This document shows positions 25,443 to 36,265 of a stretch of DNA of 64,000 nucleotides, piece by piece. Every line of letters begins with the position of its first letter. The stretch's first letter is position 1. The translations under genes and the position numbers were made by a program. Below the pieces are notes generated by a model, which made no database searches, was not told the DNA's origin, and saw only the letters and a list, made by a program, of their open reading frames with translations. This DNA comes from a virus: positions 1 through 64,000 of the IMG/VR virus record IMGVR_UViG_3300021963_000114. The stretch is one strand, 5' to 3'.

Positions 25443-28400
25443 TTAGGCACACGCAATAATTCTTAGGTCTTTAATTCTTGGAATAGCAGATGTATTAACG
25501 GATTTCATAACCAGTTTAACCTGAACAGAATCAAATTGACTTAAATTAGCCAAAGAGTAATCTATGTCATAGAATGTTTCGTTCCCGTTTTCAACTTTAA
25601 TAGGAGTAGAAACTGGAGTCGCTAAAGTATATTTAGTCTTATCCAGATTACCAGAAGACCCTAAAGAAGTCTTATAATAAACAGCAACATCAGACTGATT
25701 AGGTATATTAGCTGCAAATCTAATCTTCATGAAAGTAGATGGAAGAGCCAGCTTAATAGCCTTGGAAACATACTTAGAAACTGCGGAAGAACCTACTGGA
25801 GCGATCTCGTCAGTGAATAAATTGACTGTTGAAATTGCAGTTCCAGAAACAGCATTCTCAGAAGTAAAGGTTACTCCAGAAACTGTAATGGTGCAGTTAG
25901 TTCCGTTGTCTGTTACATCAGTCACCAAGAACTGTCCACTATTTGCAGTAGTTGTAGAACCTTCTACTTTAATATACTGTCCAACACCAATAGTCTGCAT
26001 TAAACTTCTGATTGTTGAAACTGTAGAAGTTAATGTAGAGCCAGAGAAACTAAACGCTCCAGTAGCTCCAGTGAATAACTGAGTGTAATCAGTTGGGGTT
26101 ACATTAACATTAGTATGAGTCGGTGAGTTAATTCTATTTGAAATAGCCACTAAACTTATACGCTGTGTATCCAAAACTGGTGATAAAGAATCATTAGTTG
26201 AAGATAAGTTTACAGCGAAAGTTACTGATTTATTACCTCCAGTAAATGTGTTTTCATTTATCTCAGAAGCAACAAGACGAGGGCTGTAGAAATAATTATT
26301 TTCATTGACCAAACAATCACCAAATGAAATGTCTTGAACATATGGAGTTTCAGATCCATCAACAGATCTACCCGATGTAGTTTTCATTGAGTATGTTGTT
26401 GAAGTTTCTGAGAAGTTCTGAACTTGAGCGATTGGCATAACAGCATCATACTGTGTCTGTCCTGTGGCTCTTACAGTTAATCCACCAAAATAACCAGTCT
26501 TAGTTGCAGAAGTTCCTGTAGTAATTGTGTAAGAATCTAGATCGATGTTGCTTACAAACCAAGAACCATTTAACTCAGCAGCTGGGATTCCATTTAATGT
26601 TCCAGTTACACCAGAGATAGTCACTTTAGCGCCATCTGTTAGACCATGATTGTTCTGCCATACACGAATAACATTCGAGCCAGCAGTCATTTGGAATGGA
26701 TCGTTTTCTAAAGTTGTATATGGAAGAACATCATTTACAAACTGAACAGTTCCAACACCTGATGTATCAAACTTAGCTTTGTAAATTGTAAACATCAAGT
26801 CTTGTGTTTGATCGGTTGTCCAAGTAGATGCGTTCTGTGACTTAAACAACGATCCAAGATATGGTTGCTCAGAAATAGTTCTACTTGTTCCTGGAACAGT
26901 ATCACCAAGTTGAGAAATCCAAACTTTATATTTGTTAGAATCAGAAATTAACACGATACAATACTCAGATCCGTCTTGTACGAATACAGGAGATGGGAAT
27001 CTGAATGATGTTGGTGTATCGAACGATGGAGTTGCAACGCCATCCAAATCAACCATGTTAGTTGATAGATTAACTTGTTCTGGACGTAGAGTTACACGTG
27101 AGAATGGAAGAACACGCTTACCTGGATATCCATTCACAACTTCACGAATCTCCAATGTAACAGGGATAGCTGTATCCTTTGTTGCAAAAAATATGTCTAC
27201 CTTAGTTAAGAATGCGCCACCCTTGTTGTCAATCAAGAATGTTTGAGCAAGTGGGTCATACCAACCAGTGTCAGATAAGACACGGGATGATGTTTCGATA
27301 ATAGTTCTACTATCTTGTACAACGTTCTGGACCAACTCAGCATTACGAACTGCATTAACAGTTGCTTGTTTAGTTTCAACAATACCTTCTGCTCTATATT
27401 GCGCACGACCACGGGAAGTGAATTCTCCATTAGCAGTATTGCTGTCAACAAGTTTAAACTCACGTGATCCAGTGCGGAAACGAATTGAGTCTGTATTTGG
27501 AATTTTGAACAATAAGTTTACGTCGCCACTCTTATTAGTTCTAATACTTCCACCAGTTGTATTTAAAGTGATAGAGTTAATAACGCCAACTGCGTTAGAA
27601 ACAGAACCAGTAATTTGTTCATTAGTCTGGAATGTTCCTTTAATGTTAACTACCCATAATGACTTGGTGTTAGTGTCATAGTCTAACTCTGTTCCAACTA
27701 CAACAGCAGTAGCATCGCTTGTAACACCTCTAATGTAGTCACCACGATTTAAACAAACTTGCGAATCACCATTGATACGACGTGCTTCTTCAGCAGCAAT
27801 ACCACCTACGTTTGTTGATGCATCAAAAGTTCCGCTGGTAATAGTGTAAGTGATTTTAGAAGCTGGTGTGCAATATGAAGCGATGTCAACATCATCAAAA
27901 TATGGATAGAAACGAGTCAATGGTTTTAGACCACGAACTTGAACAAGAATATTTCTTGAACGAATGTATGGAATAACAGCAGTTGATAGCACACGATCTG
28001 CGACAACTTGTTTGTCAATCTTAGCAACGATATCTGTTTTGATTCCAGATCTTGTTTGTCCTACCTGAGTAGCTGTAAGTTCAGCAGTAACCCAGCGTCT
28101 TGCGCCACCACCAGAACTACCAAAGTTTGCACTAACTGTTCCAAACGCACCACCAAAATTAACAGATCCAGAGTTTGCGTTAGCAAAACCGAATGTTCCA
28201 CTAACTTGTTGTCCAGTCCATTGAGTTTGCCATGCATTCCAAACTGTGCCTAAAGCTCCAGCTTTTTCAGCAAGAGCATTGATAGTTGAGAAATTACCTT
28301 CTACGTTGTTAATAATATCTGGGCGACGATCAGTTTCAAACCAGTCGTCAGTTTGAGGATTTAATTTAACATCACCGATAAATGTGAATACTGCGAATGG

Positions 28401-31400
28401 ATTAATGTTTTCCAAACGAGAAGCGAACTGTTGTTTAACCAATTCAACATCTTCGATAATTGGTAGAGTAATCACATCCCCATATTGAGCATATTTTGCT
28501 GCAGCACGAGCAGAGTTGGTAGATGCTTTCTCAATAAGGTTTACGTTCTTCATTGTAAAGAATGGACGTAACTCTCCTTTGTTCATGTCAACTGAACAAC
28601 GATAATCTACAGATTCCGCTGCACCAATTCCATGACCAGTAAAATTGTCAACAATAAATCCGTTCTTCATTCTATCCATACCAGTAGAATCTTGAATCTT
28701 CAATGATTCAGTTTGTTGTTCTAGTAGAGATAAAGAAGTGTAATATTCTAGATTATCGATACGCTTTTCTAATTTACCGATGTCACGCATTGTATAGCGT
28801 TTATTGTCGATAGAGTCAATAATTACATTATTGTTTGTTGTATCAAATGTATATGGGGCAAGTGTTAACTTATAAAGAACCATACCTGTTGATGAATCTT
28901 CAGCATCACCTGGATTAATTGAAGATGTACCAGAGATATTAAAGAAATTGCCATTTACATCAACAGCAATCTTTTCTTTTCTTGCCAAATAATAAGTAAA
29001 GTCTGTGGTAATGTTGGAACCACGTCTTGGTAATTGAGTTATTGAACTAAATGATACACCATCATCATCAATTCTTGGACGGAAATCTAAACCATCACGT
29101 AAATCTGATGGAATCTGTGAGTAAGAGATAGTTGCGGGATATGAATTAACACTGCAATAGTCACCAACAGAATGTGTAAAGTATTCAAAGGTTACTTGAA
29201 TAGGTGCTGATGGTGGAGCATATGTATCTTTTAGTACAATTCTTCCAAGACCATAATGAGTTGCTCGTTGACCATTATCAAAATCATAACGATCTGAAAT
29301 GTCAATTGTATAAGAACCTGATGGTGAAGAGAAGGATCCAGAATCCATCTTAACACTATTGATCTTCCAGCAATCTGCCTTACCTAAAGATAAAATAGTT
29401 GGTGTTGCAGTTGCTTGAGTAGTAAATGATACAGTTGCACCAGTTACGTGAGTTTTAGTTTTCTCAGTAGAACTAGAACCAGTTTTATTTACAGTTGCAA
29501 CGATAGTACATTGTTTTCCATCGTTTGCATTTCCTACGTTAATAACAGCAGAACTTCCTGTTACAGTTACGCTATTGATTGGAAGAACATCGCCATTATC
29601 ATTTCTGGTTACAATAAAGTTTCCAGTAACAGCGCCAGATGCAAATGTTCCAGAAGCAGCATTAATATTAATGTTACCTGACGCAACAGTTTCTGTGTAT
29701 ACTGCTGAAACTGTATACGCAGTATCATTTGTTGCTAAAGCACTTCTTAAAGAACGAACTGTACTGTAAGGTAGAGAGAATACAGTTTTCTCTAAGTTAG
29801 TCGCTAATATATTTGTCTTCACTAAACTAAATGCGGCATTTGTCGCAGTTAAAGAAGCTGAGATTGTTAATGATGTTTGAGAAGCGACTGCTGTAACTCT
29901 ATAAGAAGCACCATTAACATAAATGTAATCACCGACAACTAATTGTGTCAAGAAAGAAGTACCATTACCTGTCACTGTTGTTCCAGCAGCAGTTACAGAA
30001 CCGATTAATGGAGTAGTTATTGGGTTAATGTCAGCAGTGAATCCCCAAGAATTTAGCCCAATAGATTTAACGTTACGAGAGAACTCTTTACCTGCGTTCA
30101 AATTAACATCATATAAAAACAACTTATATGTTGCAGTATTAGAACCGATAGAACCATTGTCCCATTCAATTGCACGAACACGTGCAGTACCGATAATAGT
30201 TCCTGCTTCAGTACCACGTGTGGTTGTTAATTGATCTCTTAGGTTTACAACAGAGTTGTAAATGATTGGAGGAATCTTACATAGATTAGTTACTGTTACA
30301 TAACTTCCCAATTCAGCAGAAATAAACGCATTATCTGCTTGGGCATATTCACGTGACTTGTTGACAGAAACATATTCTGTGGCGATCTTTTCAATCTCAT
30401 ATCCACGAACATATGCTTTTCCTGGTTCTAAACCGATTGCAAGTTTAGACTCATCTCCGTTTTTGTAAATACCACGATTATATTGAGGGGTTAATGTATA
30501 TTCCCACTGAATACCAGTAGAACCTGGACCATCATATGCGATACCTGTAGTATGCACTGGCGCAGTAGTAACTGATGTTCCGCTATTCTTAGCTACATAC
30601 GTTTTACCTGCGTTAGTTACAATATCGCCGATTAAGAATGCAGTGTTTTGTGTCCATGCGCCACGATCATTGTTACGGTGCTCACGAATATCGATGTTAA
30701 AGTTTCTTACTGTATAATCGCCAGACTCGTCATATGTACGACGAGCCAGTGTTTGTTCTAAAACAGAGTATTCTGTCTTAGTAGTAATCTTTTTATTGAC
30801 ACCATCTTCAACTCTTAGTAACTCAATAAAACTTGCGTCTGAAGCTGACTCTAAAGAGATCTTCTTTAGAGTTAAGTCGATATAATAACGATGCGATCCT
30901 GGAGCAGCATAGTTGTAGCTGTTTTGAGCATTATCCAACAACGTAGCATCTTCTTCAGGAGTTACAATTTTTTCTTCTACATTCAAGCCAACACGATATG
31001 ATGGCGTGTTGCTATATTTGTCAAGAATTATAGAATGGGCTTCTACAAGAACGAAGAATCCATTAACATAATAAACACCACGCTCGATAGAAACGATAGA
31101 ACCAATACCAGTTGGGTTTTCTGCTACAGCCTGAAAAGAATATAAATTATCTTCTGTTGAGATTACCTCGCCAGCAGCAAATACTTTTGTAGTTCCATTG
31201 TTACCAGAGTCTTTATAACGAATATAAATGGTTGATGGTTCATTTTGCTCAGCACTCTGAACCTTAATTACTTCTGCTTTAAGGTTTGAATTGGCACCAA
31301 CAATAACCTTATTGTTAAGGCTATCTAAAAATGTCTCTACAGCAATACCATTGTACAATGGCTGCAATTTAACATATTGCGCATTCGTATCAATTGATAT

Positions 31401-31592
31401 TTGTCCAGGTAGAACCATAGCACCCTGTTTGAAGATATTATCTCCATGGCGCTGGATCTGTTTCTGCAGAATACTCTGCATTTGCGTGAGTTCACGAGCC
31501 TGTAAAGCGAAACTTGGGCGGAACAGAATTCTGTAGAATTTACTGTTCTCGTTATAGTCATCATTATATGGTTCGGTATTGAAATCGATCAT
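25443..31592 (-). CDS. Giant DUF4815-type virion structural protein (2049 aa)
   Basis: The N-terminus, MIDFNTEPYNDDYNENSKFY followed by RILFRPSFALQARELTQMQ, is the hallmark of the DUF4815 family found in aquatic T4-like phages, continuing with FKQGAMVLPGQISID. Further family-like blocks are YVRGYEIEKIATEYV (about residue 395), DGLDFRPRID, and GWYDPLAQTFLI (about 1435), followed by a beta-rich C-terminal third with TGTLNGIPAAELNGSW-type repeats. It is encoded just downstream of gp8 and upstream of the fibre genes, so it is probably a baseplate-attached protein carrying the fibres. No catalytic motif is seen. An AATAAATA box lies about 27 bases upstream of the start. Confidence 0.88.
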   Translation of the reverse strand: MIDFNTEPYNDDYNENSKFYRILFRPSFALQARELTQMQSILQKQIQRHGDNIFKQGAMVLPGQISIDTNAQYVKLQPLYNGIAVETFLDSLNNKVIVGANSNLKAEVIKVQSAEQNEPSTIYIRYKDSGNNGTTKVFAAGEVISTEDNLYSFQAVAENPTGIGSIVSIERGVYYVNGFFVLVEAHSIILDKYSNTPSYRVGLNVEEKIVTPEEDATLLDNAQNSYNYAAPGSHRYYIDLTLKKISLESASDASFIELLRVEDGVNKKITTKTEYSVLEQTLARRTYDESGDYTVRNFNIDIREHRNNDRGAWTQNTAFLIGDIVTNAGKTYVAKNSGTSVTTAPVHTTGIAYDGPGSTGIQWEYTLTPQYNRGIYKNGDESKLAIGLEPGKAYVRGYEIEKIATEYVSVNKSREYAQADNAFISAELGSYVTVTNLCKIPPIIYNSVVNLRDQLTTTRGTEAGTIIGTARVRAIEWDNGSIGSNTATYKLFLYDVNLNAGKEFSRNVKSIGLNSWGFTADINPITTPLIGSVTAAGTTVTGNGTSFLTQLVVGDYIYVNGASYRVTAVASQTSLTISASLTATNAAFSLVKTNILATNLEKTVFSLPYSTVRSLRSALATNDTAYTVSAVYTETVASGNININAASGTFASGAVTGNFIVTRNDNGDVLPINSVTVTGSSAVINVGNANDGKQCTIVATVNKTGSSSTEKTKTHVTGATVSFTTQATATPTILSLGKADCWKINSVKMDSGSFSSPSGSYTIDISDRYDFDNGQRATHYGLGRIVLKDTYAPPSAPIQVTFEYFTHSVGDYCSVNSYPATISYSQIPSDLRDGLDFRPRIDDDGVSFSSITQLPRRGSNITTDFTYYLARKEKIAVDVNGNFFNISGTSSINPGDAEDSSTGMVLYKLTLAPYTFDTTNNNVIIDSIDNKRYTMRDIGKLEKRIDNLEYYTSLSLLEQQTESLKIQDSTGMDRMKNGFIVDNFTGHGIGAAESVDYRCSVDMNKGELRPFFTMKNVNLIEKASTNSARAAAKYAQYGDVITLPIIEDVELVKQQFASRLENINPFAVFTFIGDVKLNPQTDDWFETDRRPDIINNVEGNFSTINALAEKAGALGTVWNAWQTQWTGQQVSGTFGFANANSGSVNFGGAFGTVSANFGSSGGGARRWVTAELTATQVGQTRSGIKTDIVAKIDKQVVADRVLSTAVIPYIRSRNILVQVRGLKPLTRFYPYFDDVDIASYCTPASKITYTITSGTFDASTNVGGIAAEEARRINGDSQVCLNRGDYIRGVTSDATAVVVGTELDYDTNTKSLWVVNIKGTFQTNEQITGSVSNAVGVINSITLNTTGGSIRTNKSGDVNLLFKIPNTDSIRFRTGSREFKLVDSNTANGEFTSRGRAQYRAEGIVETKQATVNAVRNAELVQNVVQDSRTIIETSSRVLSDTGWYDPLAQTFLIDNKGGAFLTKVDIFFATKDTAIPVTLEIREVVNGYPGKRVLPFSRVTLRPEQVNLSTNMVDLDGVATPSFDTPTSFRFPSPVFVQDGSEYCIVLISDSNKYKVWISQLGDTVPGTSRTISEQPYLGSLFKSQNASTWTTDQTQDLMFTIYKAKFDTSGVGTVQFVNDVLPYTTLENDPFQMTAGSNVIRVWQNNHGLTDGAKVTISGVTGTLNGIPAAELNGSWFVSNIDLDSYTITTGTSATKTGYFGGLTVRATGQTQYDAVMPIAQVQNFSETSTTYSMKTTSGRSVDGSETPYVQDISFGDCLVNENNYFYSPRLVASEINENTFTGGNKSVTFAVNLSSTNDSLSPVLDTQRISLVAISNRINSPTHTNVNVTPTDYTQLFTGATGAFSFSGSTLTSTVSTIRSLMQTIGVGQYIKVEGSTTTANSGQFLVTDVTDNGTNCTITVSGVTFTSENAVSGTAISTVNLFTDEIAPVGSSAVSKYVSKAIKLALPSTFMKIRFAANIPNQSDVAVYYKTSLGSSGNLDKTKYTLATPVSTPIKVENGNETFYDIDYSLANLSQFDSVQVKLVMKSVNTSAIPRIKDLRIIACA

Positions 31593-31618
31593 CTTTTACT
31601 CTTTTAGTTAATTACTAT

Positions 31619-31626
31619 TATTTATT
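31619..31626 (-). promoter_or_regulatory. Candidate late promoter of the DUF4815 gene
   Basis: The minus strand reads AATAAATA about 27 bases before the ATG at 31592, in the 32-base gap after gp8. Confidence 0.4.
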
Positions 31627-34189
31627 AGAATTTTATAACAGTTCTAAGAGTTACTGTTTGGTCTGCTGTTGGCGTAAATGCTTGCTTATTATCAATGAAA
31701 AGAATATCACCAGAATATTTATCTACTGTTGGCAGAGTTAAACCAGAAACTGTAAAACTTTGTGATGCGTCATTTGTTAAAACAGAACCTACTGTTGGTA
31801 TAGCATTGTCTAAAGATTGTAATAATGCTGAGTTCGAGTTTAGGTTAACAATTCTAAATTTTGATCCAGTATTAGCCAAATATACAGTTTGATCTTTGGC
31901 AAAATTGTTAGTATTGATTGTTCCAGTAACAACGAAACACGCAGATGCTAACGTAGAATCTAAAGAATATGTTGATGCATACTTTCTTGGGTTTTTGATA
32001 ATGCCGATTTGACGGAAATCGTTATTTACATCAAATCCTTGGTTTTTATCTCTGGAGATACTTGAATAGAACATTAACGATCTTGTATAAAGACCATTAA
32101 TTGAGTCTTTTCCATGTCCGCCAAAGTCAGTCATAATTGCTCTTGCTGTGGCACCGAAACCAGAACCTGTAATTGTAACTCTTGCCCAGCGATATCCTTG
32201 ACCATAATTAGTCATACGGATTTTTTTAATCTTACCGTTTTCTGTAATAGCTTCTGCAGCTGCGCCAGTACCATCACCTTCAATAGTTATTGTTGCTCCA
32301 GCATAACCAAAGCCACCAGATATAACTTTAATAGACATAATACGTCCATCAATAGTCAACAATTCGGTGTTGGCTTGTAAAGTTGAAACGTCGCCTGGAG
32401 AAAGGTCTGCAGAAATTTCTGCGTTATCACCATCACCATCTACAGTTAAGTTGGCGTATGTATAACCGATACCACCATCATCAATCTGAATACCAACTAA
32501 TTCACCATTACTTAACAATGGTAGTAATTTAGCTTCTGATTTAACACCAGAAAGATATCCTGTTGCGCCAGTTCCAGTAGTTGAGTTAATAGTTAGGTTC
32601 GGTAGAACTGAATAACCAGTTCCATATCTAAGAATAACTGTTCCTGATGCTGGGCGACCAACGTACTGTAATGTTGCAGTTCCACTTGACGCAGATCCTG
32701 ATGTATGAGTAGGAGCTACACTACCTGTAGTTCCTGCGGTAGTAACAGTATAAAGTCTGTTAGCCACATAAACTTGTTGCTGTAATGTTAATGATGTTGC
32801 TGCTGTCCATGCAGTACCAAAACTAATAGTTGGTGTAGATGTATAATCATCACCAGAGTTTGTAATAACTGTGGTTTGAACAGATGTTCCCATCATAATA
32901 ACAGAGCCAGTAGCACCACTTCCGCCACCACCACTAAATGAAACTGATGGAGCAGAAGTATAACCTAATCCGCCATCTGTCATTACAACTTCTCTGACAG
33001 CGCCAATAAGATTAATTGCTGTCACTGTACCAGACGTAACAGTTGCTGTAGCTCTTACTGTTGTTCCAATATATTTTAAAGCAGCTGTTCCGTTGGAGAT
33101 AATACCAGATCCATGAGTTGGTGCAGGTGACGCTAAAGTCCCTGGAAGTGTAACTTCATAGATGTTGTTGTTATGTCTAAATCTTTGTCCAAGTAACACA
33201 TTAATATTTGCTGCCCAAGTTGTAGCAGCAAAAGGTGGATCTATTTCTACTGTTGCATTTATGTATCCAGATCCATTGGATGATAAGTTAGTTCCAATAA
33301 TAAACAATGGGTCCAATTCTCTAGATCCGTCACCTTGTACAGAAATGTTCGCATAAGTATAATTTTGCCCACGTTTTTCAATTTTAACTGTTTGTATTGC
33401 TCCACTAGAATAAAACTGTGGTCTTAATGCTGTAACAACTGGCATATATGTATCAGTCAAAAACTTATTACGTAGCGCAATAGGAATACTATACATATAT
33501 TTCCACATATATCCGTCTGGCATAATTACTGGATCAACAGTAGTACCAACAGGTTTATATGTAGATTGTGCATTATTATTGTTATCTAAACATTTGTATA
33601 CGTTATATTCATCAGTAACCACATAGAAGTTACATTCTTCCATAGCCTGTTTACCAGAATATGATATTGGAAGGACTGCTGTTGCAGCAACACCTTCTCC
33701 ACCGCCACCTGTAATAGTCACTGTTGGTGTACTAGTGTATCCACGACCTGGATTTGTTAATTCTATCTCAATTACAATACCGTTTGCAATATAAGCAGTT
33801 GCAGTAGCACCTGAGCCACCACCTCCAGTGATTGTTACTGTTGGTGGATCAGCGAAGCCATATCCACCAGAAATTAAATTAATGCCATCTAATTCATCAG
33901 AATAATGATCGTCATACATATCATATATTCTACCACTCTCCCAATTTCTTCTTTCAACAATAAACGCTACGTCAGTTGAACGAATCTCTTTCATAGTGAT
34001 TATTTCATTGCGTGTTTTTAAATCATAATCAAGAGAATTAACTGGGAATGGAGGTTCCAACTCTTGAGCCCACTGAAGAGTTTTCCCTAAAAAATAATAA
34101 TATTTGGCTGTGCGATTCTGAATCTCATTATAGAGACCTTTCGCAATTGAGTTGTGCAACCCAGATTTTAATAGTGCTGAAGATGCCAT
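31625..34189 (-). CDS. 8: Baseplate wedge protein gp8 with large repeat insertions
   Basis: An 854-aa protein, longer than typical gp8 (about 330 aa in T4, 600 in cyanophages). The gp8 frame is visible as KYYYFLGKTLQWAQE near the start, MKEIRSTDVAFIVERRNW at about 67-84, then NFYVVTDEYNVYKCLDNN and PDGYMWKYMYSIP at about 185-235. Before and after this lie many copies of the repeat GGxGYtsxPTVtITGGGGsGA (residues about 105-175 and 255-700). gp8 forms part of the wedge and contacts gp7/gp10 in T4. The insertions are shared in type with gp18 and gp14. Confidence 0.85.
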   Translation of the reverse strand: MASSALLKSGLHNSIAKGLYNEIQNRTAKYYYFLGKTLQWAQELEPPFPVNSLDYDLKTRNEIITMKEIRSTDVAFIVERRNWESGRIYDMYDDHYSDELDGINLISGGYGFADPPTVTITGGGGSGATATAYIANGIVIEIELTNPGRGYTSTPTVTITGGGGEGVAATAVLPISYSGKQAMEECNFYVVTDEYNVYKCLDNNNNAQSTYKPVGTTVDPVIMPDGYMWKYMYSIPIALRNKFLTDTYMPVVTALRPQFYSSGAIQTVKIEKRGQNYTYANISVQGDGSRELDPLFIIGTNLSSNGSGYINATVEIDPPFAATTWAANINVLLGQRFRHNNNIYEVTLPGTLASPAPTHGSGIISNGTAALKYIGTTVRATATVTSGTVTAINLIGAVREVVMTDGGLGYTSAPSVSFSGGGGSGATGSVIMMGTSVQTTVITNSGDDYTSTPTISFGTAWTAATSLTLQQQVYVANRLYTVTTAGTTGSVAPTHTSGSASSGTATLQYVGRPASGTVILRYGTGYSVLPNLTINSTTGTGATGYLSGVKSEAKLLPLLSNGELVGIQIDDGGIGYTYANLTVDGDGDNAEISADLSPGDVSTLQANTELLTIDGRIMSIKVISGGFGYAGATITIEGDGTGAAAEAITENGKIKKIRMTNYGQGYRWARVTITGSGFGATARAIMTDFGGHGKDSINGLYTRSLMFYSSISRDKNQGFDVNNDFRQIGIIKNPRKYASTYSLDSTLASACFVVTGTINTNNFAKDQTVYLANTGSKFRIVNLNSNSALLQSLDNAIPTVGSVLTNDASQSFTVSGLTLPTVDKYSGDILFIDNKQAFTPTADQTVTLRTVIKF

Positions 34190-34202
34190 TTAATTTTTTC
34201 TT

Positions 34203-34646
34203 TTAGCTTACGGTAATAACCCAAGTGATAGCGATGCTGTCACCTGCTGCTTTATTAACTACAGGGAATGTTGTTCTACAGAGCATAGTTCCTGCTGAGT
34301 TTGCATTTAAAATACCTGCTTCAGTAATTGCTCCAGTACCAGTACCAGCTGGGAAAGTTGCAGTGGCAGTTACAGTTGCGCCACTAGAAGAGAAAGAAGC
34401 CAAGGTAACACGACCAGCTTCAGTTCCTAAAACAGAATCTGCCACTGCAGGGGTTGCAGTTCCAGTTCCGATTGCCATATGTGACATTACATTAGTTCCA
34501 GAACCTACCATGCGAGCAGCAATATATTGTTTACCTGCTGTTACAACTAAGTTTGGAACATTAATTACGTCTTTAATTTTACCGTCAGCATTTTTGTGAA
34601 TGATGGTTAATTCACCCTTCATTTTTAGATTTTCATTTAAGTCCAT
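34203..34646 (-). CDS. Small baseplate-region structural protein
   Basis: A 147-aa protein: MDLNENLKMKGELTIIHKNADGKI, then NLVVTAGKQYIAARMVG and MSHMAIGTGTATPAVADS. The sequence V-N-L-V-T-x-G-x-x-x-A-x-R ... H-M-A-x-G-T-G is a recurring pattern in small tail or baseplate proteins of phages. It lies between gp8 and the 535-aa wedge-like gene on the late strand. Likely a virion component; exact role unknown. Confidence 0.6.
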   Translation of the reverse strand: MDLNENLKMKGELTIIHKNADGKIKDVINVPNLVVTAGKQYIAARMVGSGTNVMSHMAIGTGTATPAVADSVLGTEAGRVTLASFSSSGATVTATATFPAGTGTGAITEAGILNANSAGTMLCRTTFPVVNKAAGDSIAITWVITVS

Positions 34647-34655
34647 TTATATCTC

Positions 34656-36263
34656 CTAAGTGTTAAAGTTGGTCGGGTCATTAACATATGATCCATCGTC
34701 GTTTAAGAACCAACCAGCGTCTGCATATGGGTTCAGTAACACGAAACCTGTGTCGACTGGAGTCGCTAAATCGTCTCCAATTCCCGTTCTATCAATATAT
34801 TTATCCATCGAAAATACATTACTATCGGGTGTAGTAATATAATCTTCAAGTCCTTTGGTTACACCTTTAGCCGTAATGTAATCAATATTGACTGTAACTT
34901 CGTCTTGAGCTGTTACAGAAAGATTTTTAATCATCGCCTCAAGACTTAATGCAACATCAAATTCATTCTTAATTTCATATTCACCAAATACAGCCATACC
35001 AGCTGGGTGTAATAATGTTTTAACAATAGATTTGTAAGAATCTAAACTCTCATCAATTTTTAAAACATAAGAAAACGCTTGATAGTATCTACTGTCTTGA
35101 ATAAAGATAGCATCGTTTAAGAAGCTATCATTTGTAACATAATATCCTGGATACTTGGCGAGTGCTCCAAGATTAATCTTAATAACTGCTGGATCATATG
35201 GGCTAGAGAGTTCATTGACTCCACCAGAAGATCCGAATTCACGAATAATTTCACCAGCATAGCTGCCATCCATAGCATCAGTTACGGCATAGTCGGATTT
35301 GTTAATTGTACCTGTTTCTACAAAACCATCAGTTGCTTCAGCAACGCTAATATTTCCACCAATAATCTGTAGTGAACTTCCGCCAGTTCCAGTTGCCGAT
35401 TGTCCCAAGTCTGCATAAATCGTTGATGCAAAATCCGTAGAATAACCAGTACCAAACTTAATAAACTCTGCGTCTAAGATACCACCTTCTGTATTGGTTC
35501 TTGTAATCTTCATAATAGAACCAGTACCCTTACCATTTCTAATGGCGTAAAGCTGTCCAACTTTAAACCCAGTTCCTGGAGTCAATACTTTTAGCGTTGA
35601 TGTTGTAGCTAGAATGTCTGCTGTGAAATAGATGTCCGCAGTTTTATAGCGAAGTCTATCACCAACACCGATATTACCGAAAAATCTGCGATCTACATAA
35701 AATTCATAGATGTCTTCTGCAATCTCAACAACACGTTCAACTTCAATTTCAATATACTGTCTTCTATCAATCTGAACACGAATAATTTTAGTTGGAGTAA
35801 TAACATCAACAAGTTTACCAACAATTTGGTCTGGATGGCCAGATGTAACTTTTGCAATAATAGAAACGTCTTGGTTCCACTTACCATCGGATACACGAAA
35901 AACTTGTTTAGATGGATAATCAATAGAAACTTCTTTATTGAATAAAAGTCTAAACAATAATTTATATGACGACTCAGATCCTTTTGCCAAATATTGGTCT
36001 TTGATTCTCTGTAAAAGAAATCTAGGATCTGCATTAATTTGAGTTGGCAAATTAATACCAACTTCATTCCTAAAGTGTTGTATAAAAGAATCTAAAGTTG
36101 TATCTAGATCTCTTAAATCTCTAAGATCTGGAGAAGTAGTTTCCAAATATTCATAATACGCTTTTAAGAAAGCAACGAAAGTTTGATGATCTTCACGGAC
36201 AAACTCAGGGAGTTGCCCTTCTACTAATGAAGATATCTTGCTTCTTCTTAATGGAGCTGTCAT
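34656..36263 (-). CDS. Baseplate wedge-like protein (gp7 position)
   Basis: A 535-aa protein starting MTAPLRRSKISSLVEGQLPEFV, with VREDHQTFVAFLKAYYEYLE and the segment KGSESSYKLLFRLLFNKEV, features of a conserved T4-like phage structural family encoded between gp6 and gp8. In T4 this place is taken by gp7 (1032 aa), but the sequence seen here is much shorter and not clearly related, so the gp7 role is inferred from synteny. Probably a wedge component. No unusual insertion is seen. Confidence 0.7.
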   Translation of the reverse strand: MTAPLRRSKISSLVEGQLPEFVREDHQTFVAFLKAYYEYLETTSPDLRDLRDLDTTLDSFIQHFRNEVGINLPTQINADPRFLLQRIKDQYLAKGSESSYKLLFRLLFNKEVSIDYPSKQVFRVSDGKWNQDVSIIAKVTSGHPDQIVGKLVDVITPTKIIRVQIDRRQYIEIEVERVVEIAEDIYEFYVDRRFFGNIGVGDRLRYKTADIYFTADILATTSTLKVLTPGTGFKVGQLYAIRNGKGTGSIMKITRTNTEGGILDAEFIKFGTGYSTDFASTIYADLGQSATGTGGSSLQIIGGNISVAEATDGFVETGTINKSDYAVTDAMDGSYAGEIIREFGSSGGVNELSSPYDPAVIKINLGALAKYPGYYVTNDSFLNDAIFIQDSRYYQAFSYVLKIDESLDSYKSIVKTLLHPAGMAVFGEYEIKNEFDVALSLEAMIKNLSVTAQDEVTVNIDYITAKGVTKGLEDYITTPDSNVFSMDKYIDRTGIGDDLATPVDTGFVLLNPYADAGWFLNDDGSYVNDPTNFNT

Positions 36264-36265
36264 TT

